DNA from: Candolleomyces eurysporus
Lineage: Eukaryota > Basidiomycota > Agaricomycetes > Agaricales > Psathyrellaceae
Direction of reading: 5' to 3'
Assembly (NCBI GenBank): GCA_027579435.1
Contig: JANBPK010001684.1
Coordinates: 1-16,488 of the forward strand
DNA: 16,488 nucleotides
Under the pieces are notes generated by a model. That model was not told the DNA's origin. It saw nothing but the letters and a program-made list of their open reading frames with translations, and did not search any database. Shown one piece after another: positions 1 through 9,890 of the stretch. Numbering within the stretch: the first letter of the stretch is position 1; every line of letters begins with the position of its first letter. Both the position numbers and the translations under genes were made by a program.

Positions 1-1947
1 ATGCCTATAAGAAATATCCGACACCCCTCGAACGCCTTCCAATCTCTCTCAGAGAGTACTCCTCGCTGCAATCGGGGACTTGATTCAACCGGTACTTGAA
101 TGTCGTCGAGCCAACGCCGCTGTCGGAATCGGTGCTATGCAGGGAGGGATGATTAGTGCCAACAATCCAAATTTCGAGAACGTTAACGATGATGGGCGCT
201 GCAGAGCCGTGGCAGATGCAGTGACTGCTCCAATCCCTTTAACCCCTTCTCCTTTCTCGCTTTCTTCCCAGTCTCGAATTAGCGCTACGGGCCAGGTCAC
301 CGGTTTGGGGACTGCTCGTATGCGTGCGATTCCCTTCGATTTTCCTCCTTGTGTAACTTTAATCGCCAAGGACCTCCTTCCACCAGGTACTTCGGACAGT
401 TACTCGGTCCAACGAAATGTGCAAGCAGGTCAGTGATGCAACGTTGAGAGCCGGTCGGAGTATAGCCATCGTGGTAGTCTGGGACGCGGCAACGTCAGTC
501 CGAGGGCGAGCTGTTCGACCATGTTACAGGAAGGAAGAGGGGAGAAAGTGTCGGTGTTGATAGTCGGCGTCGAGAATGAGAATGGAAACCATCGCACCAA
601 CGATAGGTATCGAATGGCCAGCGGAGAGGAAGAGTTGGACATGGGAAGGACGGGAAGAGCGAGTGCGAAGGGTATCATATCCGCTGGCGGTACCGTCGAC
701 GGTTCCGGGCTTGAGAAAGTATCGCCGCCAGTGGCCCTGAAATGGCGTCGGAGACCTGGGCAGTACGTGAAGAAGCGAGAGCTGTCTATAGCCAGGAAAA
801 ATGCGCTGTAAGTTAGGAGAGGGAAAAGACACTGCAGAAAGGGCACGCGCTTACTGGAGCTTCGCTAATCGAGAACACGGACATCAGCTGTATCCCAACC
901 TATGAGATTGTGTCCTGCTGGCATGTTGAGCTTTTTAACCTGGAATCGGAAGCAGCTTCCCTTAAGTATTGCCAGGACTGAGCAATGAGGACTGAGCTGT
1001 GGATGTTATTCCTGGTGGCTAGCCGTTGAGCAAGGGTATGGAAGCGCCTCCGAGTCTTCGGATTTCGAGATCATATGCTTACACTGCTAGTCGCTCTAAA
1101 CGTTGCTGGTGCTGGGTCTAGTACCCTGGAGAGCAGATTTTGCTGGTCGTGGGCCTCCGTGGACTGTGGCTGCAGGAGAAGTGAGGGGCGGAAACCACCT
1201 GCTATATCGAGGAGCGACCATTGCATCATCGAGTCCATTTTCTTTCCTACATTCCCATCTCTCAACATTCAATCATTGGCCACCACACACTCACTATGCA
1301 GAGGACCTGCGCAACACAGTCGTGGCGTTGTTTCATGTCCATGTCGAAAAGTCTTACCGAGTAAGCATTCCCGTAGCCCATGGTTCACTTTCCGAGCCGC
1401 GAATGAACGTAAGTTCCGGATTCTCCCTTCAAGTGATCTGCAAATTGCTGACATACTGCAAAGTGTTTGCTGCTCCCTGCTGTGAATGACGACGACGTAT
1501 TTTTTCATTCTCGCTCTGCCTCTCTCATATCGCCCCTGGCCCCCCNGGAGTATCAGTGCCGACGGCTCTAGCCATAGGTCGCAATCTTCCCAGTAGGACC
1601 TTGAAACGTTCCAATGGCGTATCGCTCTTCGGCAACTTGAGCTCTTTCGAAGGACGTTTTTTCGATGAAAATCACAAAGAGGTTATACCAATTTACCGGG
1701 CCCCCTGTTCCCTCCGGTGATCTCAAGGCCGTTACTGCCAACGCCCAATGGCCTCCATGCGTCCGTAGCTGATATGCCCTCAACAGGACGAAGGCGCATT
1801 CCGCAGTTCGTCCCATCGTTCGCCAAATGCCAAGAGGCGCTCAGGCTTCTCTTCACCTCTGNATGGTAGGCGGTAAGCTCCCTTTGAACTTGCGGACCGG
1901 CTCGCTGTACACAACAGAGCTCGACCTAAATCTCCGGAGGCTTTCCT
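1..1947. other. left flank without a recognisable gene
   Basis: Nothing in this stretch could be assigned to a family on either strand. Several open frames of 65-138 codons overlap on opposite strands (for example around 80-436, 430-846 and 1075-1485). They have biased, low-information compositions: Ser/Pro-rich on one strand, Arg/Gly-rich on the other. None shows a domain or a paired splice signal I trust. A TATAAG at 6-11 followed by pyrimidine-rich sequence looks like a promoter, but no convincing gene follows. A minus-strand frame at 1568-1816 has a more protein-like composition but no recognisable motif. Undetermined bases lie at 1546 and 1862. It may hold decayed sequence or a fragment of a gene whose remainder lies left of the window. 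Confidence 0.5.
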
Positions 1948-2161
1948 GTGATTGACGCTCGTGGGCTGTGCACTGCTATGTCATGGTGTGGTGTGTTGAC
2001 AGAGCTTTGCCCTTAAGGGACGGTTCTCATGTCGTCTACGAAGCAGCCCAACTCTTGCCTTCTTGCCACGTTCACAACCGCATCCGCATCCATTTCCCAT
2101 TCCCCTTCTACTATCCCATCCCATTCGATTCTCCCTCCCTACCCCGCACCGACTGGCGGGC
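1948..2161 (+). promoter_or_regulatory. upstream block of NACHT copy 1, shared with the other copies
   Basis: The block begins with GTGATTGACGCT at 1948-1959, which is identical at 6141-6152 upstream of copy 2 and close at 9701-9712 (copy 3) and 14627-14634 (copy 4, TTGACGCT). ACTGCTATGTCATG at 1972-1985 recurs exactly at 6163-6176. A TAAGGGAC at 2014-2021 corresponds to CACGGGAC in the other three copies. A pyrimidine-rich tract (about 2095-2145) leads into the start codon. The block is therefore duplicated along with the gene and most likely contains the core promoter and 5' UTR. The transcription start itself cannot be seen. Confidence 0.5.
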
Positions 2162-4544
2162 ATGCTCCCAAAGCCCACCTACTTTAATGGTGCAAGCCAT
2201 TTTCAAATCGATCATCAAACAATCAACTCTGCCGCTGGAAATCAGTATTTCTTGAGCGGTGGGCAGGGTAAATGAATAAATCTCAGTTCTTTTTATGTTT
2301 TGCTTGCTAATCGAGACCTCTCAGATCTCAGTCTTCGACTTAACCCGATTCTCGATGCATCACACACTCGAAATCGGAACACCTCTCCCCCTGACTCGGA
2401 GTGTTTCCCCGGAACCAGGGAGGCAGTCATAACAGAGATCACCACTTGGGCCGACGCAGCGATAGATTCAACATGGTCCCCAGAGACAGGGGACAAGGGG
2501 ACCCTTTTGGATTCAGACAATGGTATGGACTCGGCCGCTTCGGAGGGCAGCGGCAGCGTGGTGGTGCATCGCATAACCCCCAATATCTATTGGCTTCACG
2601 GCTTTGCAGGCTGTGGAAAATCGGCGATTTCGTTAAAGGTAGCCCAGATCTATTCGGGGTCTGGCCGTCTCCTTGCCAGCTACTTCTTTTTTCGCGGGGC
2701 GGGCGATCGGAGCACGATGCGCAGATTTTCAGTAACTCTTGCCAGTCAACTTGCCGCTGCGCTGCCTGCTACAGCTCCATTGATTGAGGCTGCTGTGAAG
2801 GCGGAGCCGGGGCTGCTCACCAGCCATGTGTCCTTGGCTACGCAGCTGGATCGCTTGATCCTCTCTCCGTTTCAAAGTGTTGTCAACGAAGGCGTTCTCG
2901 AGGAGACCCTCTCCAAGGGACCCTTCCTCATCGTGATCGACGGTCTCGATGAGTGCGAGGACAAGCGAGGGGTGGAGGAATTCTTCGATCACCTTCTCAA
3001 CTTCTTCGAAGAACACCCCACCATCCCGCTCCGAGTCTTCATTGCCAGTCGAGTCGAACAACATATTCGTGCTTGCCTTGAGACTGATGGAGTTGTCTTG
3101 GGCAATCTCGACAGTCACTCGGCCGAAGATGACGTCGAGAAATTTCTACAAGCATCGTTTCGAACCGCGGTGAAGAAGGATCGCGTCATTCGATCATACG
3201 TTCGAGCGCGTGGTACGTGGCCAACAAAATTAGACATGGACAAGTTGATCGAGCACATCGGTGGATCCTTCGTTCTGGCATCGACTATGTTCAAGTACAT
3301 CGTCCAACCGGCCACCGAAGAAGATCCCACGACACCTATGGACCGCCTCCCACGCACCCTGGAGATGAACGGCCTCGATGGCCTGTACGCCCAAACGCTA
3401 GCCCGTTCGCAAAATCTCCCCCACTTCTGCAGCATCATCTCCACCATTGCACTGCTCAAGTATCCACTCCCGATTGTTGGAATATCAGACCTCCTTCGCA
3501 TCGATACTTTCGAAGTTGTCCGTGTCCTGTTGAACCTGCAAGCGGTTATTTATGTCCCAGGAACCGACGAAGAAGGCGGGGTGACGCTATGCCATACATC
3601 CCTTCGCGACTTCCTCACTACCGAAAGCCGATCGAGATCTTTCTTTGTACCACCCTCATTTCATCTCCGCCTGTCCTTCTATTGGTTCTCCTCCATCTTT
3701 GAAAAGAACAATGGACAGTACTTTGACAATCACTCGCGGTTTTTCGGTTACCATTGGGATTCATTCGCTTATTCCGATGCCTGTGACTTCATCAATGGCA
3801 TCAAGCAGTTCAAGACTTGCCTACCGCCATTCGTCAACGGACTGCAATATGACGCCTTCCTCTGCAGTATGTTCTTCTACACGACCTTCTTGAACCAATC
3901 CCGGTCCCCCAACTACTCGTATCTGCTCACCGAGTGCACCAAACAATTGGCGCTGGTAGCGGAATGTCCTGACCCCCACATTCGACTCTGGCTGAGCAAA
4001 GCATTCCCTTATAATATGGGACGATTCGACGCTATGAGCCTCGTTGAATTAACTGAACACACTTACGAAACAATACGGCATGACCTGCAACGCGCATCAG
4101 CCGCTATTCATGCTAATGTATGTTCCTAGGATTTCATTCTTCCTCGGACGGTTTGTATGACTGACAGGATTTTCGTAGTTTCCCGAAACTCTAGAACACC
4201 AACCCACTAGCTCTGGAGCAGAAAGGAACCACGCTATTGATACAGTACGCGCGCTCAACCCAGACGTCTAGGTTTGCAATTGTAATAATTTTCGCATCCA
4301 GTGGTGGGTTTCAGGCATTACTATCTTCAAAGTACGTCAGTTCTTAGACCCGGAGACGTAAAAGCCGCTCAATAGTCCTCGACAGGTGCTAGAATGGATA
4401 GTTGCTCGTGCTCATTTCAAGTGGGAAGAAGCGAAGATGACGCCACGCCCTCCTCTCGAGATTTTTGAATTCATAGGGAACAATTTCTGGGAGAGGATTT
4501 ACAGCTTCGACCGAGCGTCGATCGATAGAGACTGGATTCGGTGA
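2162..4544 (+). CDS. NACHT-domain STAND NTPase (NLR-like), copy 1
   Basis: Five exons fit: 2162-2267, 2325-4117, 4179-4244, 4302-4331 and 4386-4544 (717 aa), with GT-AG introns of 53-61 nt. The start ATG was chosen because the other copies have one at the equivalent place before the same first-exon motif (GASHFQID...AGNQY). Residues 36-70 hold the DLSLRLNPILDASHTRNR and CFPGT motifs typical of basidiomycete NACHT proteins. Walker A is GFAGCGKS (128-135), Walker B FLIVIDGLDE (236-245), and an RVFIASR sensor strand lies at 272-278. The LCHTSLRDFL motif from about residue 457 marks the winged-helix region. A helical tail ends with WIVARAHFKWEE. There is no transmembrane segment, signal peptide or C-terminal repeat. 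As a STAND protein it should bind ATP or GTP and act as a cytosolic conformational switch; its ligand and effector output are unknown. The exon model comes from alignment with copies 2 and 3. Confidence 0.85.
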
Positions 4545-6140
4545 ACCGGTGCGTCCTTCAGTTTTACTCGAACTCTGCGGCAAGATGATTATTTAATTTT
4601 AAGAGCCCTACCAGTACTACGCCCCGTTAATCCGTTATTCACCACCGCCACAGGCCCATCAAAACACTGAGACGCTCATACCCTGCTTCAGCATCGAATT
4701 CATATTCACACTCTAGCGGAGTGACTAGCTGTCACCGAAATGTCCGTTCCAATTCATTCAAACGCCTTTGCAATATTGCCCCTTCTACGAATCCATCATA
4801 ATGTGGGGTCCTCGAAGCCGAAGCTGTACCTAAAATCGAGGGTAGGCATGGAGGTTAGGCATGGAAGGGAAGAGGGCTCTATGACGTATAATCGGACCAG
4901 GCGAAGGAAAGGACACCATAATGTACCCAAAATGCGCCCAATCCTGCATTCTTCCTCATCTTACAACGCGTGCTTTGCTCTCCGTGAAACCTGGGCTATG
5001 TACCAAAGACATTTTGCTCTCAGAAGTTCGGTTATCAGTTTTTTTCCTTAAACGAGACTGCGAGAGGAGGTGGGTGAGGTTACCGTCGTTGCAACGGAGA
5101 TTTGCGACTCGTTAGCGGTGGGTGTTGGTATCAGGGCGCCCAAGGGTCAAAAGCAAAGGGCACCGGGATGCAGACGGCATTTTTTGTGGCGCTGCGACTG
5201 GTACCGTAGAAGGCGCAAAGGGCTGAAGAAGGGCATGATCACGCCTTACAGACGTTAAACGATATTTGGTCCAGATACTCAGCAATCTTTTGCGTCGCTA
5301 GATGTGTCCTGATATTAACCAATGATCTTGGGGGATTTCCGTGTGGATTTACACTGAGAAAGAGGAGACAATTGATTTTAGATGCTTATGAGGTTTTCCC
5401 CGACGCTGCAGGATGAGGGGAAGCAGTAATGGGAGGAATGCTGGGAACTACTTGCCATATTGAGGAGTAGCCACAGCGTCATCGACCTCCGACCCTTTCT
5501 CTGGAATTTTGTTTTTTTTCGATCGTATTGCCCCTATGTGTGCCCTATGTGTGGTCTTACAGCAATAAAAGGTACGTGGATGACATAGCGAAGGAATTAT
5601 TAGGCCCCTATCACCTTTCGTATGACGGAGACCCTGGTGTGCATCCTGAGAAGGCTCGCTCCCCCTCGGAATCCAGTATGGAAACACCTTTTGCCTGGGC
5701 TCTCCTCTTGAGTGCGGTTAGTGGCTTGTACCTCGGGTGTGCTGTTTGCTACGAGGCCATATGGGCCTCGTTGCCCTTCTGTGCACCCGACCGCTACATG
5801 CGGTGGTCTTGATACAGTAATTCCCGGCGCGTTACAACCTCCGACCCTTCCCCTCTCCTTCCTGCACTTCTTGTATCTCAGATCTCAGGGTGAAGCTTTT
5901 GCTTGACGGACTCTATCCATTGAAGGGCATTGTTTACGAATGTCCGTACGTTCTTTAAGTTTTTCTTTCTTCTCGAGAAATCTAAGTATTCTGACAAGGA
6001 GCACATTGTTGGCCGGTCCCAGGTGTGACCACAAACAGTCTCCTCGCTCAACCTCTTTTCCTATTTTGCTGGTGACGGCTTCAACTTCCTCTCGCTAGGA
6101 GACTCCGAGTCTATATCTGGGACTGGAGCATAGTATCCCG
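4545..6140. other. intergenic region between copies 1 and 2
   Basis: About 1.6 kb with no supportable gene. The first ~60 bases still align loosely with the 3' flanks of copies 2 and 3 (a donor-like GTGCGTCCTTC near 4551). Open frames at 4740-5051, 5070-5258 and 5528-5812 lack recognisable motifs and are not supported by splice structure. A short direct repeat (TAGGCATGGAGG / TTAGGCATGGAAGG) lies near 4841-4867. I see no transposon open reading frame. Confidence 0.5.
5751..5771. repeat. short perfect inverted repeat (hairpin)
   Basis: ACGAGGCC at 5751-5758 is the exact reverse complement of GGCCTCGT at 5764-5771, with a 5-nt loop. It is isolated in non-coding sequence and no function can be assigned; it may be chance. 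Confidence 0.35.
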
Positions 6141-6544
6141 GTGATTGACGCTGGAGGGCGGTACTGCTATGTCATGCTAGCACTGCTGGGATCAAAATTT
6201 CTTGACCGCTGCCAGATGAGCACATGTCAAATCGTCAGAACTTTAAGCCCCAATTTCGCATTTTGACGAGTGCAAAATCCTCAAAATTACTATATCGGGC
6301 GATTTTGCTCATGTCAGAAGGCAAAATCAGAATTCGTCAGATTGACAAATACCTTCTGCACACCTTTTGCCGGACTCAAGAAACCGCGACCCAGCAGTGG
6401 CTGTGGCTTCTTGATATGACTTTGTCTCTTCACGGGACGTCCACAAGGTGTTCGCGAGGCATGATAAACGCTCATATACTTGCCTTTCTATCATTCTCGT
6501 CCCATCTTCTATCTCATCCGATTCCTCATTTTTACGCTTCCTGA
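6141..6544 (+). promoter_or_regulatory. upstream block of NACHT copy 2, interrupted by a MITE-like insertion
   Basis: This carries the same landmarks as the upstream block of copy 1: GTGATTGACGCT (6141-6152), ACTGCTATGTCATG (6163-6176), CACGGGAC (6431-6438) and a pyrimidine-rich tract before the ATG at 6545. The second and third landmarks are 254 bases apart here but only 28 bases apart upstream of copy 1. The 226-base difference is almost exactly the size of the inserted element at 6181-6399. The element therefore split an existing promoter region. Confidence 0.5.
6181..6399. mobile_element. MITE-like non-autonomous DNA transposon, 219 bp
   Basis: The ends are inverted repeats. CACTGCTGGG (6181-6190) matches CCCAGCAGTG (6390-6399) in reverse complement, and TTTCTTGA (6198-6205) matches TCAAGAAA (6376-6383); 7 and 6 unmatched bases separate the two blocks. 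The interior is AT-rich and full of short subterminal repeats (GCAAAATC at 6272-6279 and 6321-6328, its complement at 6301-6308, several GTCAG/TTGAC). It has no coding capacity. The ends start with CACTG, like the CACTR ends of CMC (CACTA/Mirage/Chapaev) elements, but a target-site duplication is not clear (GCT occurs near both edges), so the superfamily is unassigned. The interval is absent from the matching position upstream of the other copies, which supports insertion. Confidence 0.65.
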
Positions 6545-8852
6545 ATGTCAGACTTGCACCTGCAGTCCGGCTACTTTGCAGGTGCAAGCCACTTTCGGGT
6601 TGATCACCAAAACGTCAACTCGATCGCTGGAAATCAGTATCTTTTCAATATTTCGAGGGAGGGTAAGCAAAGAATTCACAGTTTTGCTCGAGTGCTAGCG
6701 TTCGCTTGCTAATAGAGACCTCCTAGACCTGAACCTTCGACTCAACCCGATTCCTGATGCATCTCACACCCGAGATCGAAAGACATCGCCTCCAGACTCA
6801 GCGTGTTTCCCTGGAACCAGGGAAGGAGTGATCAAGGAGATAACCTGTTGGGCTGACGCAGTGGATGAAAAAGGGGGAATCGAGGCTAACATTTCCGCGT
6901 TAATGGTATACGCCCCAATCCCCCACATTTACTGGCTCCACGGCTTCGCTGGCTGTGGAAAGTCAGCCATTTCCCTCAAAATTGCCGACATCCTTGAAGA
7001 CTCGGGGCGCTTACTTGCAAGCTACTTTTTCTTCCATAACGCTGGTGACAGGAGCACGATGAAGAGATTCGCCATGACTTTAGCAAGTCAGCTAGCATCT
7101 GCGTTGCCTGCAACGGTACCTTTCATCGAAGCCGCCTTGCGGGCAGACCCAGGCTTGCTGAACAACTGCACTTCCTTGACGAGACAGCTGGAGCGCTTGG
7201 TCTACAAGCCGTTCCACGCTGCTATGAAAGGGGATATTCTCAAAGCGGCCCTTGCCAAGGGGCCTTTCATCATTGTCGTCGACGGACTCGATGAATGCGA
7301 GGACAGGCGGGGCGTAGAAGAGTTTATCGACCACATACTCGCCTTCTTCGACGAACACCCCACCATCCCGCTTCGAGTCTTCATCACCAGTCGAGTTGAA
7401 CAGCACATTCGCGCTTGCCTCGAGACCGATGGAGTTGTCCTGGACAATCTAGACAGATACTCGGCTCGGGACGACATCGATAAATTTCTACAAGCATCGT
7501 TTCGAACCGTGGCGAAGAAGGACCGGATCATCCAGGCTTACATTCAAGGACGCGGGACATGGCCCACGAGTTCGGACATGAACAAGCTGATATCTCATAT
7601 CAATGGATCTTTTGTTCTGGCATCGACTATCTTCAAATACATAGTCCAACCGGCCGCCAAAGAGGATCCGATGACGCCGATGGAACGCCTCCCTCTTACC
7701 TTCGAGATGAATGGCCTTGATGGCCTCTATAATCAAACACTCTCCCGTTCGCAACATCTCCCCCATTTTCGTAATATCATCTCCACCATCGCGCTGCTTG
7801 GCCTACCACTCCCGATTGTCGGAATCGCGGGCCTCGTTGGTATCGAAGCTTTCGAAGTTGTCCATGTCCTGCTGAACTTGCAAGCAATTATCCATGTCCC
7901 AGGAACAGACAAAGAGGGCCAAGTGAGGCTATGCCATACGTCCCTTCGTGACTTCCTCACCACCAACAGCCGCTCGGGATCTTTTTTCGTACCACCCCCA
8001 TTCCATCTTCATCTGTCCTACTATTGCTTTGCCTCTGCCTCTGAACCCAGCACTGGGTGGGCATATGACTATGGCAGGCAGTATTTCAATGACCATTGGC
8101 GATTATTCGTTCATTCAGAAGCCTGCGACCTTATCAACGAGATTGAGCTTTTCAAGGCTCGCCAACCTCTGTCTGTCGATCGACTGCCTTATCCCCCTTT
8201 CCTCTGCTCTATGTTCTTCTATTCTCTTTTCCTGAGGGAATCCCGGCCCTTGAATGATAATTCCTACCTACTCGCCGAGTGTACGAAACAATTGACGCTG
8301 GCGGCTGAATGTCCGGACCCCTGCATTCGACTCTGGCTGCAACAGGGATTGTACCACAATCCTGAGCTGATGGTTTTCAGTGTTGTTAGCACAGTTCAAT
8401 TCACCGAACGCACCTACGAAACAGTACAACACAACCTGGAACGTGCCTCGATTGCAATCCATGCTAACGTATGTTTCTTGAATCTCATTCTTCCGTTGCT
8501 TCGTTCAACTGAAAACACCTTTCTAGTTTCCTGAAGTTCTAGCCCTTCAAGATCTTCCAACTGGAATAGAAAAGGAATATGATGTCGACCTGGTACGTGC
8601 GCTCGACGCTGCGCGCCAGTTTTGCCAAGATGATAATTTTAACCTTTAGCGCTTCTTGCCGGGCATCTCGACTTTTCACGTATGTCAGCTCTTGGACCTT
8701 AAGGCGCGAAAGCTACTGAACATCTCCGTCAGGCGCTGAAATGGATAGTGGCCCGTGCTCGCTTTAAGTGGGAAGACTTGAGGATGGCACCGCGCCCTCG
8801 CCTAAAACTTTTTTTNAAAACCGCACAATTTCCAGGTGACTTTCAGCTTTGA
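6545..8852 (+). CDS. NACHT-domain STAND NTPase (NLR-like), copy 2
   Basis: Exons are 6545-6662, 6727-8468, 8527-8592, 8650-8679 and 8733-8852 (691 aa as written), all introns GT-AG. The ATG opens MSDLHLQSGYFAGASHF, which aligns with copies 1 and 3. Walker A GFAGCGKS is at 112-119, Walker B FIIVVDGLDE at 220-229, followed by an RVFITSR strand and then LCHTSLRDFL and the conserved tail. The linker between the N-terminal motifs and the P-loop is only about 23 residues, against 43 and 51 in copies 1 and 3. The last exon contains an N at 8816 inside a T run. Read as one base it gives a stop at 8850-8852. If the N is a spurious extra base, the frame continues through FSFDG, matching copy 3, to a TAG at 8872-8874. 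Role as for copy 1: a predicted nucleotide-driven switch protein with unknown ligand. The promoter carries a MITE-like insertion. Confidence 0.83.
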
Positions 8853-8874
8853 CGGACCACAGTGGCAACTCTAG

Positions 8875-9700
8875 GAATTCAGCATCCATATCTTTTGATT
8901 GTTCTAGCTGAACGGGTACGTCCTTCTCCTTCACTTGAATCCTCTGGCAAGGTTCAGAATTCTCGATGGAACGCCCAGCAATCTATAAACCTCCTATCCG
9001 TTCTAGTTCTCGCAAAATCTCATATCCAGGGCTATTCTTTGCAGCTGAGGATGGTTGGTAACCCGGGCTTTCGGAAGGGGGGTGGAGGTGGCTGCAATGA
9101 AAGGTCGTGGGCTAGGCTGTTGAACGGATATATTCTCTAAGCAGGGATGGTTCTGTAGGGTTAGCCGCGGTGGGCACTGGAAATCGACGTGAAGGTGAAT
9201 TGAAGGCAAGCTGCCTGCAGGCGGCGGCTGAGTATTACATAACTCATGGAACTTCCAAGTTGCGGTTCCATAATCTCAACCTGTGGCGAGTGGCCTGCTG
9301 CGCACGGCAAGAGCCGAGGCATTTTGTGGTTTTGCCGTCGTGTCACTACTACTCCATCCAACCCTGACATCTCCTAGCCAGAGCCGGAGACAGCTGCGGG
9401 TCCATGCATGCAGCGCCTGGCACTGCTGCGACAACGGTGAGGAAAGTGGCAATTCAACGCGACTGGCAACGGGTGATACCGAGATGACGAGGGTGGTAAC
9501 ATGGCGGAGCTCTATCAAGCATGATGGACCTCCCGCGCCGTCCCCNTGTGCGTGGTCTTGGCCTATTTGGACCCCCTTAAATACCCTCGGCAAAACTTCT
9601 CAGTTCAGTGATACGGTTGTTCAATCCTTGACTTGCTCTCGTCGCTTTCCTTTGTCGCTGCCTTTTTATTGATATACCAATCATCTCGAGCGCCGTCCCA
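8875..9700. other. intergenic region between copies 2 and 3
   Basis: The first ~60 bases align with the 3' flank of copy 3 and include a donor-like GGGTACGTCC near 8914. The rest holds no recognisable gene; frames at 8862-9140 and 9276-9672 lack motifs, and one spans an N at 9545. A 10-bp palindrome GCCTGCAGGC lies at 9213-9222. A TTAAATA near 9578 followed by a pyrimidine-rich stretch could be the core promoter of copy 3. Confidence 0.4.
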
Positions 9701-9890
9701 GTGATCAATGCTGGAAGGCGGTGCATTATAATTACTACGGGTTGGTGATCTGTATTACTCACGGGACTGTCCTCGTGCTGTCTGCGAAGCAGCACGGGCG
9801 TCGAAATTCTTTCCTTCCTGCCACCCGCACCAATATTCCCTCCTCCTATCTCTTCTGATTCCTCAGTCTTAAATTTACCGATTGGCAGAA
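9701..9890 (+). promoter_or_regulatory. upstream block of NACHT copy 3
   Basis: GTGATCAATGCTGGAAGGCGG starts at 9701, corresponding to GTGATTGACGCT in copies 1 and 2. CACGGGAC is at 9760-9767, and a TC-rich tract (about 9825-9875) precedes ATTGGCAG and the ATG. Copy 4 has the same ATTGGCAG just before its ATG. It is probably promoter plus 5' UTR. No insertion is present here. Confidence 0.45.

Noticed and set aside
80..436. 118-codon plus-strand open frame near the left edge
   Set aside because: It lacks an ATG at its beginning, has an equally open antisense frame, and shows no recognisable domain or supporting splice pattern.
430..846. 138-codon minus-strand frame rich in Ser, Pro and Leu
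   Set aside because: The composition follows the purine/pyrimidine asymmetry of the region, overlapping frames are open on both strands, and no motif was found.
1568..1816. 82-codon minus-strand frame with a fairly protein-like composition
   Set aside because: No family recognised and no flanking exon could be connected; it stays a weak possibility only.
2729..3118. long antisense frames inside the NACHT exons (also at 7092-7406, 10435-10827, 10509-10952)
   Set aside because: They recur at the same places in each paralogue as shadows of the conserved coding strand.
4740..5051. 103-codon plus-strand frame between copies 1 and 2
   Set aside because: Low-complexity basic composition, no motif and no counterpart near the other copies.
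9213..9222. 10-bp palindrome GCCTGCAGGC
   Set aside because: Too short and isolated; expected by chance in GC-rich sequence of this length.
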